Shown here in pieces: positions 22,212 to 63,070 of a stretch of DNA of 64,000 nt. Location of the stretch: positions 34,792,525 to 34,856,524 of the forward strand of contig CM055093.1 of NCBI GenBank assembly GCA_029204225.1, given 5' to 3'. A program made the position numbers and the translations under genes. The notes beneath the pieces are model-generated. The model was not told where the DNA came from. It saw nothing but the letters and a program-made list of their open reading frames with translations, and did no database searches. Positions within the stretch are counted from its first letter, which is position 1. Every line of letters begins with the position of its first letter. This DNA comes from Diphasiastrum complanatum (Eukaryota; Streptophyta; Lycopodiopsida; Lycopodiales; Lycopodiaceae).

Positions 22212-23041
22212 TCATTCAACAACCATCAACCCAAAGGTATTTTTCAATGGGGGAGTTCTCATTGGGTAGTCAAAGAACCATAATTCCAGGCATATTATTG
22301 CTCAACTCCAAATCCTAGGAGTATACAGCCTTGCAACATTGCAAATTTAAAATCAGCAAAAATGAGTCACATAAACCAGTCATACGTGGTTAGGGCCCAA
22401 TATATTTGCCCCCACAAACTTTCCTTTGGATCATTCAATTCCTTTGCAATCTGCTCTGTTTTCTAGCTAATCAATATTGTAACTTAAACATACCACAACT
22501 TACATTCCCTCCAAAGTGAGCCCAAAAGGGGTACAAATACTCAACTATACTAAAGTTTAGAACCTAAGGTGTCACAAACCGGGCCAAATTTAGGAAAATT
22601 CACATGAGTTCCACTTGAGCCAAGTTGATATTCTAATGGGCAATGCATTTGGTAGTTGAAGCCCTCCACCATTTATTACACAAGCTGGCAACTCGAGTGC
22701 ATCAGGAACCAAAATGAACTTGGAAACAAGATATTGGATTCTTGTAGTTAAGACTTATTCATCATGAGGAGCTCAAAATGAGCACTAACCTGATTGAGCA
22801 TTCTTAGAAATCTTCATCCAACAACCATCAACCCAAAGGTATTTTTCAATGGGGGAGTTCCCATTGGGTAGTCAAAGAACCATAATTCCAGGCATATTAT
22901 TGCTCAACTCCAAATCATAGGAGTATATAGCCTTGCAACATTGCAAATTTAAAATCAGCAAAAATGAGTCACATAAACCAGTCATACGTGGTTAGGGCCC
23001 AATATATCTTCCCCCGCAAACTTTCCTTTGGATCATTCAAT
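21841..23041 (+). repeat. 606-bp tandem duplication
   Basis: Positions 21841-22446 and 22447-23041 are near-identical, both starting CAATCTGCTCTGTTTTCTAG, with a few substitutions and a short deletion in the second copy. This amplified the right arm of the inverted repeat plus about 235 bp of flank. Confidence 0.92.
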
Positions 23042-23329
23042 AGAAAGGCAAAAATAAATCTATTCTTTCAACATCCCTAAATCACGTAATGCTTTTATAA
23101 TTTGAATCTAAGGAAGTGGACCCCGGACGCGAACACGCGTCCTAGAATGCCTCCGGATCCGAATGCGTCCACCCCGGACACAAACTTTTTTTTTTTTCAG
23201 TAAAAATACCTCCCACATGCCCAAAAATAATTAAAAATTATATTACTCCCCATACGAAGTTAATTATCAGGGGGTATTTGGCACATATTTGCCCCCTCCA
23301 GTTTAAAAAAATGAAAAAAGGTATTAGCA
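23042..23329. other. No gene; short GC-rich palindromic patch
   Basis: Around 23117-23178, CCGGACGCG, CGCGTCC, CCGGATCCG and CCCCGGAC form an imperfect palindromic cluster in otherwise AT-rich DNA. It is followed by a T run. Confidence 0.4.
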
Positions 23330-23415
23330 AAAAAACTACCCACTGCCCATGTCTCCCAAAACTGAGATATAAAAAACAAAGCTTGAAAGAACAAACAATT
23401 TGTAACTTTGACAAG

Positions 23416-23508
<93 letters not shown>

Positions 23509-23687
23509 GATGCCCACGATAACTGAGATACAACATCGAACATCTTTCAAATAGATAACAATTTGTAACTTTGATGAGAACTCTCTCTCGCTCTCCCTCT
23601 CTCTTTCCCTCCCTCCCATTGCCCATGCCTACCATAACTGAGATAAAGCATGAATCATCGATCAAAGAGCAAACGACTTGTTACTTT

Positions 23688-23755
<68 letters not shown>
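23330..23755 (+). repeat. Cassette array: spacer plus (CT)n tract, three units
   Basis: Three related spacers of about 80-90 bp (each with TGCCCA, ACTGAGATA and AACNATTTGTAACTTT-like words) each end in a CT tract: about 23421-23506, 23580-23612 and 23690-23755. The architecture is the same as at 3977-4600, but the spacer sequence differs. Open frames here are repeat artefacts. Confidence 0.85.
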
Positions 23756-23757
<2 letters not shown>

Positions 23758-24024
23758 GCAATGTCACGTGCAAATTCTAGAAGCATACACCCTCGGGGAT
23801 GGCTTGAAGAGGAGGGTTTAGACAAAACGTATGAAATGCATAATTGCATCCAGCTCCGTCACAAAGAAGCATTAGATTTCTTGGACCTACAAGGAAAATT
23901 TGACACAAAAGAATACGTTTAATGCTTTAGGTTTTAGGACCAGATGATATGACAGATAACGTTCCTTAGACAACGCCCTCATGAAGTTAAGGTGACTTTG
24001 GACAAGAAATTGGAATTAGATGAA

Positions 24025-24215
24025 TCATGAAAGGAGGCGCGTTCCTATTACGAAGGGAGGTTTTATGTTGAACCTCCTTTTCAACCTCACCAAAGGTAGT
24101 GTCCTTAGTGAAGAGTTCACTTGCATAGGCCCAATCAACACCATTTTTCAAAAGGCTTGACACATAATCTTCAAGTTCATAGTTGGTCTTTGCACACTCT
24201 AGCTTCATCTCTCAG
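24025..24215 (-). repeat. Coding-like direct repeat, copy 1
   Basis: The minus-strand translation has MKLECAKTNYELEDYVSSLL, then NGVDWAYASELFTKDT. It is a diverged copy of 25105-25310. About 13 of 60 residues differ, with no sign of silent-site bias by eye. No domain recognised. Confidence 0.65.
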
Positions 24216-25104
24216 TTCTTCTTCTGCAAGAAAACCTCCAAAGCGTAGAACTTCCAACACAAACAAAACTGTGACATTACAGAGATTATTGTGCTTGCTT
24301 TGTAGTCTTTATATGTATGTCAAAGCCTTTGTTGTGTTTGTTGAATTACAAAGTAAACAAATAAAAGGTCAACATTTTGCTTGTTTTGAGGTGCTTGTGT
24401 GGTGTACATCCTCGATTCCATAGCTTGAGGAAAACAATTGCAACAAAACTGCTGCTCACAATTTTAAACTCCAATTTTAAACAATTGAGTTGTGTCAGCT
24501 TACACCGAACATTTGGTGCCACGGGAAAGTTCGTATGTGGTTACAGTTTCAACAACGTAGGATCTTAAGTGTGATGAAATCGACTTTTTCGATTTATACT
24601 ACCGCATAGTCTTGGCAGATATTTGCTTGTGCTCAGATCCATCTCTAAGTGAACGCCAATACCTTCTTGAGGCATAGTTATATTTCCTGAAATGCTGCTC
24701 TGTTCGTATTTCCAGCAACGATTTTAAACCCTATGCTAGAAAGGTTTGTTATGCATTTTCTCGGATTAAAATTATATCACCATCTTTCCTATGGGCCTCA
24801 AGATATTCTCATGTTGTCTAACTTAACCTGCTAATGTGTTGGTTTCTAGGTGCGAAATCGGGCCTCTTATCTTTGGCACAACTACGTAAACTGCAGGCAT
24901 GATCAAGCTCAAGACCAGAAGATTTTTGGGAGAAGTGAATGCTCACCAGAAGAGTGCACCAGAAGAGTGACAAGCTCTCAAGACCACAAGTTTCTGGGAA
25001 ATCATAAAGAGATAAAGCACAAAGAGCAAATCTGTATCATCTTCAAATTGGCCAAAGTGGCCTTAAGTTCATGAGGGCATTGTCTAAGGAATGTCATCTA
25101 AGGA
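24216..25104. other. No recognisable gene between the two direct repeats
   Basis: Mixed-composition sequence. Short plus-strand frames (for example 24121-24423 and 24850-25074) have no motif. Confidence 0.4.
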
Positions 25105-25310
25105 GTTCTCATGAAAGGAGGCGTTCCTTAGACGTTCCTATTACGAAGGGAGGCTTTCTGTTGAACCTTCTTTTCAACCTTACCAAAGGCAGTGTCCTTA
25201 GTGAAGAGTTTTCTTGCATAGGCCCAATCAACACCATCTTTCAAAAGGCTTGACATAGAATCTTCAAGTTCATAGCTACTCCTTGCATACTCTAGTTTCA
25301 TCTCCCAGTT
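25105..25310 (-). repeat. Coding-like direct repeat, copy 2
   Basis: The minus-strand translation has NWEMKLEYARSSYELED and GVDWAYARKLFTKDTAFG, parallel to copy 1. The predicted segment is charged and helical in character. It may derive from a transposon or duplicated gene. Confidence 0.65.
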
Positions 25311-25524
25311 CATAAACACATACATTACATTGCATTTAAAAAATACAGAGATTGCGTTTCACAAAACCAAGCGCGTGTTTACATTACGTATTCCGCCACA
25401 TTTTTAAACTATTGTCTAACTATATGCCGCCTCATTTACTGCCGAAAATTACATAGAAAGAGTCTGCCACATACAGCTGGACCTTATTTAGTCTTAACAT
25501 TCCTACGAGGATCCGACATATTCG

Positions 25525-25784
25525 TCATGGCTTGTGCCGCTCCTCCTCTACCTCTTGATTAGCCCGACAAATTCGCACCCTTTCCCTGACCATGGTCAGC
25601 TGTTGCACAGTGTAGTTAATTCCCCACCAATGTGTTTCCTCGCCCTCGCCAACGAGGGTAGGGGGCTGCAGCTCCGGGTGTTTCTGTTGAATCTCTCGCA
25701 TCCTCTCTTCAAACTCTGCACGAAGCTTCTCATGCCTTTCATTGTGCCTTCGGACCTCTTCTGTTAGCTTCGTCTCATGGGCGC

Positions 25785-25788
<4 letters not shown>
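25525..25788 (-). CDS. Small uncharacterised coiled-coil-like ORF (87 aa)
   Basis: The ATG at 25788 is preceded directly by a GA-rich leader (the CT tract at 25791-25823), and further upstream by TTTAGGG-type telo-box-like repeats. Both resemble plant 5' leaders. Residues 1-40 are strongly charged with heptad-like spacing (EEVRRHNERHEKLRAEFEER, then MREIQQKH). A Trp-containing loop follows (HWWGINYTVQQL), then a second charged stretch (MVRERVRIC...EVEEE). I do not recognise the family. It could be a genuine small gene, a first exon, or part of a transposon ORF. Codon use is not atypical. No intron signals checked beyond the stop. Confidence 0.35.
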
Positions 25789-25790
<2 letters not shown>

Positions 25791-25827
<37 letters not shown>

Positions 25828-25965
25828 TAAACCCTAAACCCAAGCACACACACCCTAAACCCTAAACTCACACACACATCATGTCTCACACACAATCCTC
25901 ACACACACAAATCACCACACACACACATCATTATCTTTCACACACACACACACACTATCATTTAG
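25791..25965 (+). repeat. CT tract, telomere-like CCCTAAA repeats and CA-rich microsatellites
   Basis: CT tract 25791-25823, then CCTAAACCCTAAACCC and a second ACCCTAAACCCTAAAC-type stretch up to about 25868. CACACA-rich DNA then runs to about 25957. It lies directly upstream of the small minus-strand ORF. Confidence 0.85.
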
Positions 25966-27170
25966 ATTTCTAGGTTTAAATAAACCATATCTATTGAAAA
26001 CATTGGATATTTTTCCTAACATTCCATATGCCTTGCAAAAGGTTAGTTTTTGGGATCATTATGATTCACTTTACAGTTTATCACTTGATCATTTCAAACA
26101 GGTTAATTTTTTGTGATGATAATCTATAAAGCCATTGAGTAATTGAGCCATTCATTCTTTAGTGAAAATTTATTTTCCTCTCCTTGAGGTCCGGAGTTCA
26201 ACTCCAATCTGCCACACAAATGAGGATATACAAGAGAAAAATAAATGAAAATTTCTGCTGTGTAGAAAACTGCTGACTGGTTTTCGTTATTCAAATATTA
26301 GAGCATTTATGGTGAAGAGGACAAGCCAGTCCCACCTAAGCAGTTCAAACTATCATTCCAAATCACAGATAACTAAATTAGAAGAATAAGTTGTGATGGG
26401 AAGGACAGGCCCAAAAAGCTAGAGTTCTTCCTATCTTCATCTGCCATGTATGAACTCAAACTTGTCGTTTCAGTGTTGGAGCCACAGTGGAGGTAGTTTT
26501 GCAAGCTGCAAGCACCCTTGAGATGTTCTTTAGAAGGCTTTGATGATGTGGGGAACAAGCATTCTTGCATGGCATACCCTTACTGCGTGTTCACGAAGAG
26601 AAGATTCATCACATACAAGAGATCAGTTCATATCCCATTAATTATAGATCCAAAGCATTTCCTTGAACACCCCCTTCTATTATGTTGAGTCTCTGTCTTG
26701 TATGATATGAACATCTGCTTGTTGAGATCATTGACCAAATTCTCCCTGTCCTATTGTGATGTCTACTGCAAAAAGGACACGAATGTACAAGAAGTGCAAG
26801 GTCTTAAGCACAAGCAGAGCATAGGACACTACCTGACAACAGGTGGAAAGTGGACAGGGTCTAAGGATGCAAATGGTGTGTAAGGCATAATTGTCACTCT
26901 GTACAATTATAGATTACTTCAAAAATGTCATGTACAGCTGAGAGGAAGACCAGTTTTCTCACAATAAATAAATGTTCCTACCCAAAATCAGATCTTTGAT
27001 TCATGGACACAGATAGCAGAAAGAACATGAATGTCGAATTTTCAAACTTGATTCAATGATTGAATTCTACATACTGTACATTCTACATCAGTCATTCCTC
27101 ATTATGGCCTTTTGAGTATAAACACCTCTTCCTTTGATGTTTCTCAAGGTATCAAGGCAGAGGATTACAA
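25966..27170. other. 3' flank of the kinase gene; no other gene seen
   Basis: AT-rich. Contains the likely 3' UTR of the minus-strand kinase gene, whose stop is at 27171-27173. Short frames at 26373-26570 and 26698-26883 have no motif. Confidence 0.5.
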
Positions 27171-56708
<29,538 letters not shown>

Positions 56709-58317
56709 CTGTGCCGGATATGAGGAGGAGATCAATGCTCTAAAGGTAGTAGTCTAAAACAATGGAAAAGAAAAAACTGAAAGCATAGATATGTCCGAAA
56801 TAGGTCTTTACCTTCAAAATCTTCAAAGTTGACTAGGATAGGTGCCCCTCATAAGCTTTGCTAATAGTGAAATACTGAAAACTAATCACAGTCTACAGAT
56901 AATCCCTCAAGGGTCCTAGCAAGGCATAACAAGGTTTTCATATTGCACTCTAGGCATGTATAGGCGACGGTCGTCAAACATCAATTTATTATCAGGTATA
57001 TATAATGCAGCTGTCATTCCAGGTCACCATGGTTCCCGATTTCAGTTACTAGATCCTACACTTTGCATGGGCTTATCCAGTTCAGATACACAGGCTTAAC
57101 ACAAGAAGTTGAAAGGTTACAATTCGTATATTTTTTCTATACTCTTAACTTTGTGCTGATCTTTAAGAGACGATAACTCTTTCCAAAACCTGCCCCAATA
57201 ACTCCTTTGAATAATACTGAAAGATAATGAACTTAATTCTGAGTAGTTGGAGTCAGAACCATGTTCCAGGAATCCAGGACGTGAAAAAAGCTTTCTTATC
57301 AATTTAGTATTTCAAATTCTTAGCAATAGTACAAAAAAATATCACATATAGGAGAGGCCTGCTAGATGGATGTGCTGGACTCGAGGCCGCATGAAGCACT
57401 ACATGATCGGTGTCACCGCCACATTTACTAAATACTATTAATCTATATAGTAGAAAATACATCAGAGTATGCATTAAATATATTTATATATACACAGTGT
57501 ACTTTTATGTATATTTTACGTTACTACTAAATCTGTAAAATTCTGTAGACATGAAGCTAAAGCAAAATTTACACATGATAAACTAATAGAAGTAAACACT
57601 AAACTTTAAATTTAGGGTCATAGAAACAATACACACATACTATATACCAAATCAAAATACAGTCTCATCTACAGGGGTCAACAGCTGACACAAATTTTCC
57701 GGACTTACAGAGAAACTGCAAAGACTAATAAGTTTAGTTCAAAAACTCTACCAATTTGTTGATAAACAAAATTCTCTTTCCCCAACAAAGCAAGGAAAAA
57801 CGAATTTGATTGAAAATCCCCTTGCAACCTTAATAATTGCTCAACAAAAGCTTCCAAAAAGGCACAAAATGTGCCTCAGATTTGAATGACCTTATATCTC
57901 AAAGACAATATGTTTACCTCGAACAATGCAGTAGAAATTTAAATTTTTTTAAAAAAGATCTTCATTGTGTTTAAAGTTTTTGAAAGCACACATTTTTTCA
58001 CCTCCATGCTTAGCATATCTCAAAGGCATGGCTCCATAATGCCACATATTAGCTGTTTCATCATAAACATGCAACTTCAACGGAAACGAAGTATTGCTCA
58101 ATTCTCCAAAAATTGCCTTCACTGATAGCAAAGATTTCAAGATTTCACCTTGTTTCTTGGAATAGTTCTTAGGTGTCAATTTCCACATCTCACCATGTTT
58201 GTACAGGGCCTCACTACAGCCTATCATTGATCTGGTTCGACAAGATGAGCAGGCACGCTATCTGTGGTTTTGATTTCTAGGTCGGAGTATTGGGCTTGAC
58301 AGGGATGTGTATCTTGC
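56709..58317. other. Kinase intron or upstream DNA; no exon identified
   Basis: I searched by eye for the N-terminal kinase-gene segments and saw none. A 92-codon minus-strand frame at 57949-58227 (for example GEMWKLTPKNYSKKQGEILK, MWHYGAMPLRYAKHGG) reads like protein but I do not recognise it. It could be a pseudogene piece. Confidence 0.35.
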
Positions 58318-58950
58318 AGTTTGCTATTTTCCCGTGGTGACCCCATGAAACCTGATAACTATCGTACCATTATGATTGGGAACATTGTGGCTAAACTTTA
58401 TGGCGCTATCCTTCAGACGGTGATTAGTTGTGAGGCTGGGACACAGAGATTACATGCTTTACCATTGATCATGTGTTCACACTTCGTGCTATCATTGAGG
58501 AGAACATGTCCAAACACGAGAGAGTTTATTGCTGTTTTGTGGATTTTTGGGAAGCGTTCGACTCTATCCCACGTCATATGCTAATCCAGAGGTTGAGAGA
58601 TCTTGGTTATCCCTTTGACACCATATTCATTTTCATGGCACTATATAAACAGGTTTGGGGATATTTCAGATCGGAGGAGGGTCTCTCTGAGCGAGCTAGG
58701 AGTCCCTCTCCCCACACACTCTGTGATTTGTCTATTGACGAGCTTGAGAAAGCCATCGACCATGATGGCGGTATTGGCTGCAGGCTTGGCAATATACGCA
58801 TTTCCATTTTACTTTATGCTGATGATGTGGCATTGCTTTCATGGAAAAGACATAAATACAGCTTTCTTTCTTTCTTTCTCTCAGTATTTGGACCCTATTC
58901 AAGGTCGCTAGCCCAATGCCCAATGCCTCTGATTCATAAAGAGCAATGAG
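58318..58950 (+). pseudogene. Non-LTR reverse transcriptase fragment
   Basis: In two frames the translation shows RGDPMKPDNYRTIMIGNIVA, then after a slip HVFTLRAIIEENMSKHERVY, CCFVDFWEAFDSIPRHML and, after an internal gap, IDELEKAIDHDG...RISILLYADDVALLS. These are RT blocks with the DFxxAFD and YADD catalytic motifs of non-LTR elements. The segment with the GVRQGCPLSP-type motif is missing, so the copy is deleted as well as frameshifted. It may be the RT part of the same family as the C-terminal fragments at 9.7 and 46.2 kb. It ends just before a copia insertion. Confidence 0.8.
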
Positions 58951-59040
58951 CATAACTAAAGTGTCAAAGAGACAACACTTACTCTGTGGAACCCATATCA
59001 ACGCATGATTCATGGGAGGCCACTAGTCCCACATCTGATC

Positions 59041-59419
59041 TGTTAGAATCGAAGAGATTCTTTAATCGGAGTAGACTAATCTTATTAGTACTCACACAAA
59101 ACATCAACCACAAGCTGAAGAAGAAGAGAGACTACAAGAAGCTATGCTTCATAAGCTGGAAACTGAGATAACAATGGAGGTGGGCACCTATCTACTCTTA
59201 TAGAGGCTGTCCACAATGAAAAGCAAAAGCTATTCTACTACAATAGCAATTGAATGCTAATTATGAAGTCTTAACAATAGAAATGTATGCTAACTTGATT
59301 AAAATAGATTTCTATACTATTCTAGCAAAATTGGTACTAACTTAGGTACCTATACTAAAAATAGAAATAGGCCTTCTAGCATGCAGGCTGGCCTCTACAA
59401 TTAACCATTAATTCTAACA
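59041..59419 (-). repeat. 3' LTR (379 bp)
   Basis: Minus-strand start TGTTAGAATTAATGG and end CTTCGATTCTAACA, inverted relatives. A TATA-like CTCTATAAG lies at about 59197-59205. Confidence 0.88.
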
Positions 59420-59431
59420 CTCCCCCTTTTT

Positions 59432-59853
59432 CACGACCAAGTCCTTTTGTGAAGATATCTGCAACTTGATCATTGGTGTCACAGTAGATCAACTCTACTT
59501 CACCACTTTGTAACTTTTCTCGTATAAAATGCTGCTGAACTTCAATATGCTTTGACCTGCTATGAAATACTGGATTCTTTGCAAGCTGTATACAACTCTG
59601 ATTGTCACACCATAGAATTGTAGGTTCAACTTGTTCTATATGAAGATCTTTTAGAATCCTTCGTAACCAAATTGCTTCACAAGTTGCTGATGTAGTAGAC
59701 CTGTACTCTGCCTCTGTAGAAGGTAAAGCAATTGTTGGTTGCTTTTTACTACTCCAAGATATAGTTCCTGTTCCAAGATTAAATGCATATCCTGTAATCG
59801 ATCTTCTATCTTCTGCATTTCCTGCCCAGTCAGCATCAACAAAACCCTCAAGT
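59432..59853 (-). pseudogene. Copia RNase H domain
   Basis: The translation shows GFVDADWAGNAEDRRSITGY, TISWSSKKQPTIALPSTEAE, KNPVFHSRSKHIEVQQHF and DQVADIFTKGLG, the full copia RNase H set. The acidic residues in DADW and STEAE are present. The reading frame differs by one from the RT frame because of a seven-A run at about 59858-59866. It continues without stop through the purine tract into the LTR. Confidence 0.85.
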
Positions 59854-59854
59854 T

Positions 59855-60862
59855 TTATTTTTTTGTTCCTTTACCATAATAAATGCCATACCTGAGTGTC
59901 CCTTTGACATAACGCAAAATCCTTTTTGCCGCTTTCCAATGACAAACTTTTGGTAAAGACATGAACTGACTCCCCATGCTCACTGCATATGAAATGTCTG
60001 GTCGAGTAGTTGTTAGATAGATAAGACTACCTACAAGCTGCCTATAAAGTGTTTCATTCACACTTTCAGAATTTTCCTCTTTTGTAAGCTTTACACTTGG
60101 ATCATATGGTGTAGAAATGGACTCACAATCAAGCATGTTAAACTTCTTGAGTAACTCTCTTGCATACTTTGCTTGTGATATGAAAAGACTTTCCTTTGAT
60201 CTCCAAACTTCAATACCCAAAAAATATTGAAGTCTCTCTAAATCTTTCATATCAAACTCCTGTGAAAGATTGTTCTTTATCTTCTCTATTAGTGACTTAT
60301 TTGACCCTGTGATGATAAGATCATCTACATAAAGAACAATAATGACTATGTCATCCAAATCTTTCATAATATAAAGCGTTGACTCTGACATGCTTCTATG
60401 AAAATTCTGCTTCAAAAAATAATTGTTGATACGTGTATACCATGCTCTAGGTGCTTGTTTCAACCCATATAATGCTTTCTTTAACTTGCCAACCAAGTGC
60501 TCTTTGCCTTCAACCTCATAACCCTGAGGTTGCTCCAGATAAACCTCTTCTTCAAGGTAACCGTTCAAGAAAGCACTCTTGACATCCATTTGCTGAATAT
60601 CCCATCCAAAATGAGATGCAATTGCCAAAACACTTCTCAAAGTATTCATTTTAGCAACCGGTGCGAAAGTATCTTCATAGTCAATCCCTTCCCTCTGAGC
60701 ATATCCTTTGGCTACTAATCTGGCCTTATACTTATCTATAGAACCATCAGACTTAAACTTGGTTCTATAAATCCACTTGCAACCAATTGGTTTCTTACCT
60801 GCTGGAAGTTCAACAAGATCCCATGTCTCGTTTTTCATGATAGAACTGAACTCCTCATCCAT
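59855..60862 (-). pseudogene. Copia reverse transcriptase domain (335 codons, open)
   Basis: Open frame with NETWDLVELPAGKKPIGCKW, AKGYAQREGIDYEDTFAPVA, MDVKSAFLNGYLEEEVYLEQ, LYGLKQAPRAWY, the catalytic VLYVDDLIITGSN and the FDMKDLERLQYFLGIEVWRS block. All RT landmarks are in order, and the domain has no internal stop. It is out of frame with both neighbours: upstream at the T12 run near 60899-60910 (minus strand), downstream at the A7 run. It probably derives from a single polyprotein. Confidence 0.9.
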
Positions 60863-63070
60863 AGCAATTTTCCAAACTTGTTCTTTTGCAGCATCTTCAT
60901 AAAAAAAAAAACCTCAGAATCCAACACTGAAGCCATAAACGCATCATGCGTTTCTTCACCATCTTCATAATAGTGTCCACTTGACCGTGTCAATCTCTTA
61001 GCTCCTTGTTGACTCGATTCTCCCTCATCCAACATTTGACTATCTTTTGTAGTCTCAAAATACCATCTTGGCAACTTCTTTGTAGGTGACGTAGAAAGAG
61101 AATATGTATCAAATACCCTTGACCTTTCCTTCTGTTTACCAAGATCCACCTGTGTACACACCCTTGGTATAACTTGTGTAGAAGCTGTATCACATGGACC
61201 TGTATCTTCCTGAACATCATCTATAATAGGAGTTTTTGATGAAGGAGAAAATACATCCTCCTCATGATCTTCTAGGGTAGAAGACTCACTTTCTTCAAAC
61301 ACAACATCCCTGCTCATAATCACCTTCTTACTGGTAAGATTATAAAGGCGATATGCCTTCTCTTCCTCATCATAACCAAGGAATAAACACTTGATTGCCT
61401 TTGAATCAAGTTTTTGACGATTATCTTTAGGAATATGAGCATATGCTATACAACCAAAAACTCGTAGATGATCCACTTTAGGTTTTATACCTGTGAAAGC
61501 TTCTTCTGGAGTTCGATTTAGAACAGCTTTTGTAGGACTTCTGTTAAGTAAGTAAACTGTTGTACTAACTGCTTCGCCCCACAAATGATTCTTGAGGTTC
61601 TTACCTCGTAGCATGCTTCGAGCACTCTCCACAATAGACATGTTCTTTCTCTCGGCTACTCCATTATGTTGTGGTGTATCAGTTGAAGCAAATTGTCTCT
61701 TGATTCTATGTTCTTTGCAGAATTCTTGGAACTCTGTAGATATGAATTCACCTCCCTTATCTGAACGTAGAATCTTGATTTGCTTTCCTGTCTGCTTCTC
61801 AACAAGTGATTTGAACTGAGTAAAGAACTTAAAAGCTTGACTCTTATACTTAAGCAAGTATATCCATACCTTCCTGGAAAAATCATCCACAAATATCATG
61901 AAGTAGGATGCTCCCCCTATAGACTCAGTCTGCATGGGACCGCATAAGTCTGTATGAACAAGCTCCAAGATTTCCTTGGCTCTATATCCTCCATCCTTGA
62001 GAAACTGCATACGATGATGCTTGCCCATAACACATCCTTCACAAATTTTTCCTGAAAATACAATATTAGGTAATCCTATTACCATATTATTGTCTTTTAG
62101 AACCTGTAAGCTTTTATAGTTCAGATGTCCAAACCTTTCATGCCATATCCTGCTCTCCATACTATCAGAAGCTGCACAAACCTGATGATCCAATGTAGTT
62201 GCATCAAGTTTGTAAAGTCGACCTTCCAACAATCCTTTGACCACAACTTTGTAACCTTTGTTTTTGTCTTTGATGAGACACTTCTGATCGTCAAACTCAA
62301 CTTTCATATTCTGTTTAGCTATGGCAGAAACTGAAAGTAAATTCTTTTTTAAGCCTGGAACATAGAGAACATTCTTAATTTCTCCTATATTCCCTGAAGG
62401 TAAATGTACTCTCACTGTACCTCTACCTTTGACATCGTAAGAAGAATTGTCTCCAAGTTTGACATGTGAATTTACACCAGTGTCATCAAACTGTGTGAAC
62501 CACTCACGATGTGGTGTCATATGTTGCGTTGCTCCAAAATCAATATACCAACAATCTTCAGAGATCTCTGATGTTGAAGCTGAGAATAACTCATAGCATC
62601 CCACAGCTTCACTTTTGTCTTCGTCTTGAATAAAGTTGCCTGACTGCTTCTTCTTGTCCTGGATAGCCTTCTTTTTCCTGCACTGAAACGCAAAATGACC
62701 ATACTTGCCACAAAAATTACAATTGCCATTTCTCATTGGATTAGATTTGGAACTGTCTCCTTTTTTCGTATTGTCCTTCCCTTCTTGCTTCTGATCCTTT
62801 TTGCCTACTTTCTTCTTGCCCTTCTTACCTTGATTCTTGGAAAAGAATCCCAGTTCCTTGAAATCTTCTCTAGACATCAGGTTTTGTCTTCGTAATTCCT
62901 CTTGAAGTAGCAAACCATTGAGCTCATCAAACGTCGGCGATCTCTCCCTCAAACTTAGTGTCATAACAAAGTTCTGATATTGTAATGGTAAGCTATTCAA
63001 AACAATTTGTACTAGAGTATTATCAAGTACAATTTCCCCTATAGAAGACAACTGATCTCTTAGATCCTCA
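60835..63070 (-). pseudogene. Copia gag end, zinc knuckle, protease, integrase frame
   Basis: A 738-codon open frame (from 63051; homology starts at about 63070). Gag C-terminal half (LNSLPLQYQNFVMTL, FDELNGLLLQEELRRQNLMS), zinc knuckle CNFCGKYGHFAFQC, protease WYIDFGATQHMT with Phe in place of Ser in DSG, pre-integrase VPGLKKNLLSVSAIAKQ, integrase zinc finger (HERFGHLNYKSL...CEGCVMGKHH), and catalytic core with HTDLCGPM, RSDKGGEF and ERKNMSIVE giving a D-D-E set, then LRVFGCIAYAHIPKD and a Ser/Asp-rich hinge. The last 25 codons are frameshifted at the T12 run. The Phe in the protease motif is the only catalytic-site change seen. Confidence 0.9.

Noticed and set aside
25829-25870. Interstitial telomere as a chromosome-fusion scar
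   Set aside because: Only a few CCCTAAA units next to CT and CA microsatellites; better explained as simple repeat or telo-box-type leader.
57949-58227. Possible upstream exon of the kinase gene
   Set aside because: The sequence does not resemble the region preceding the kinase domain in IRE-family proteins and has no evident splice sites in the right phase.
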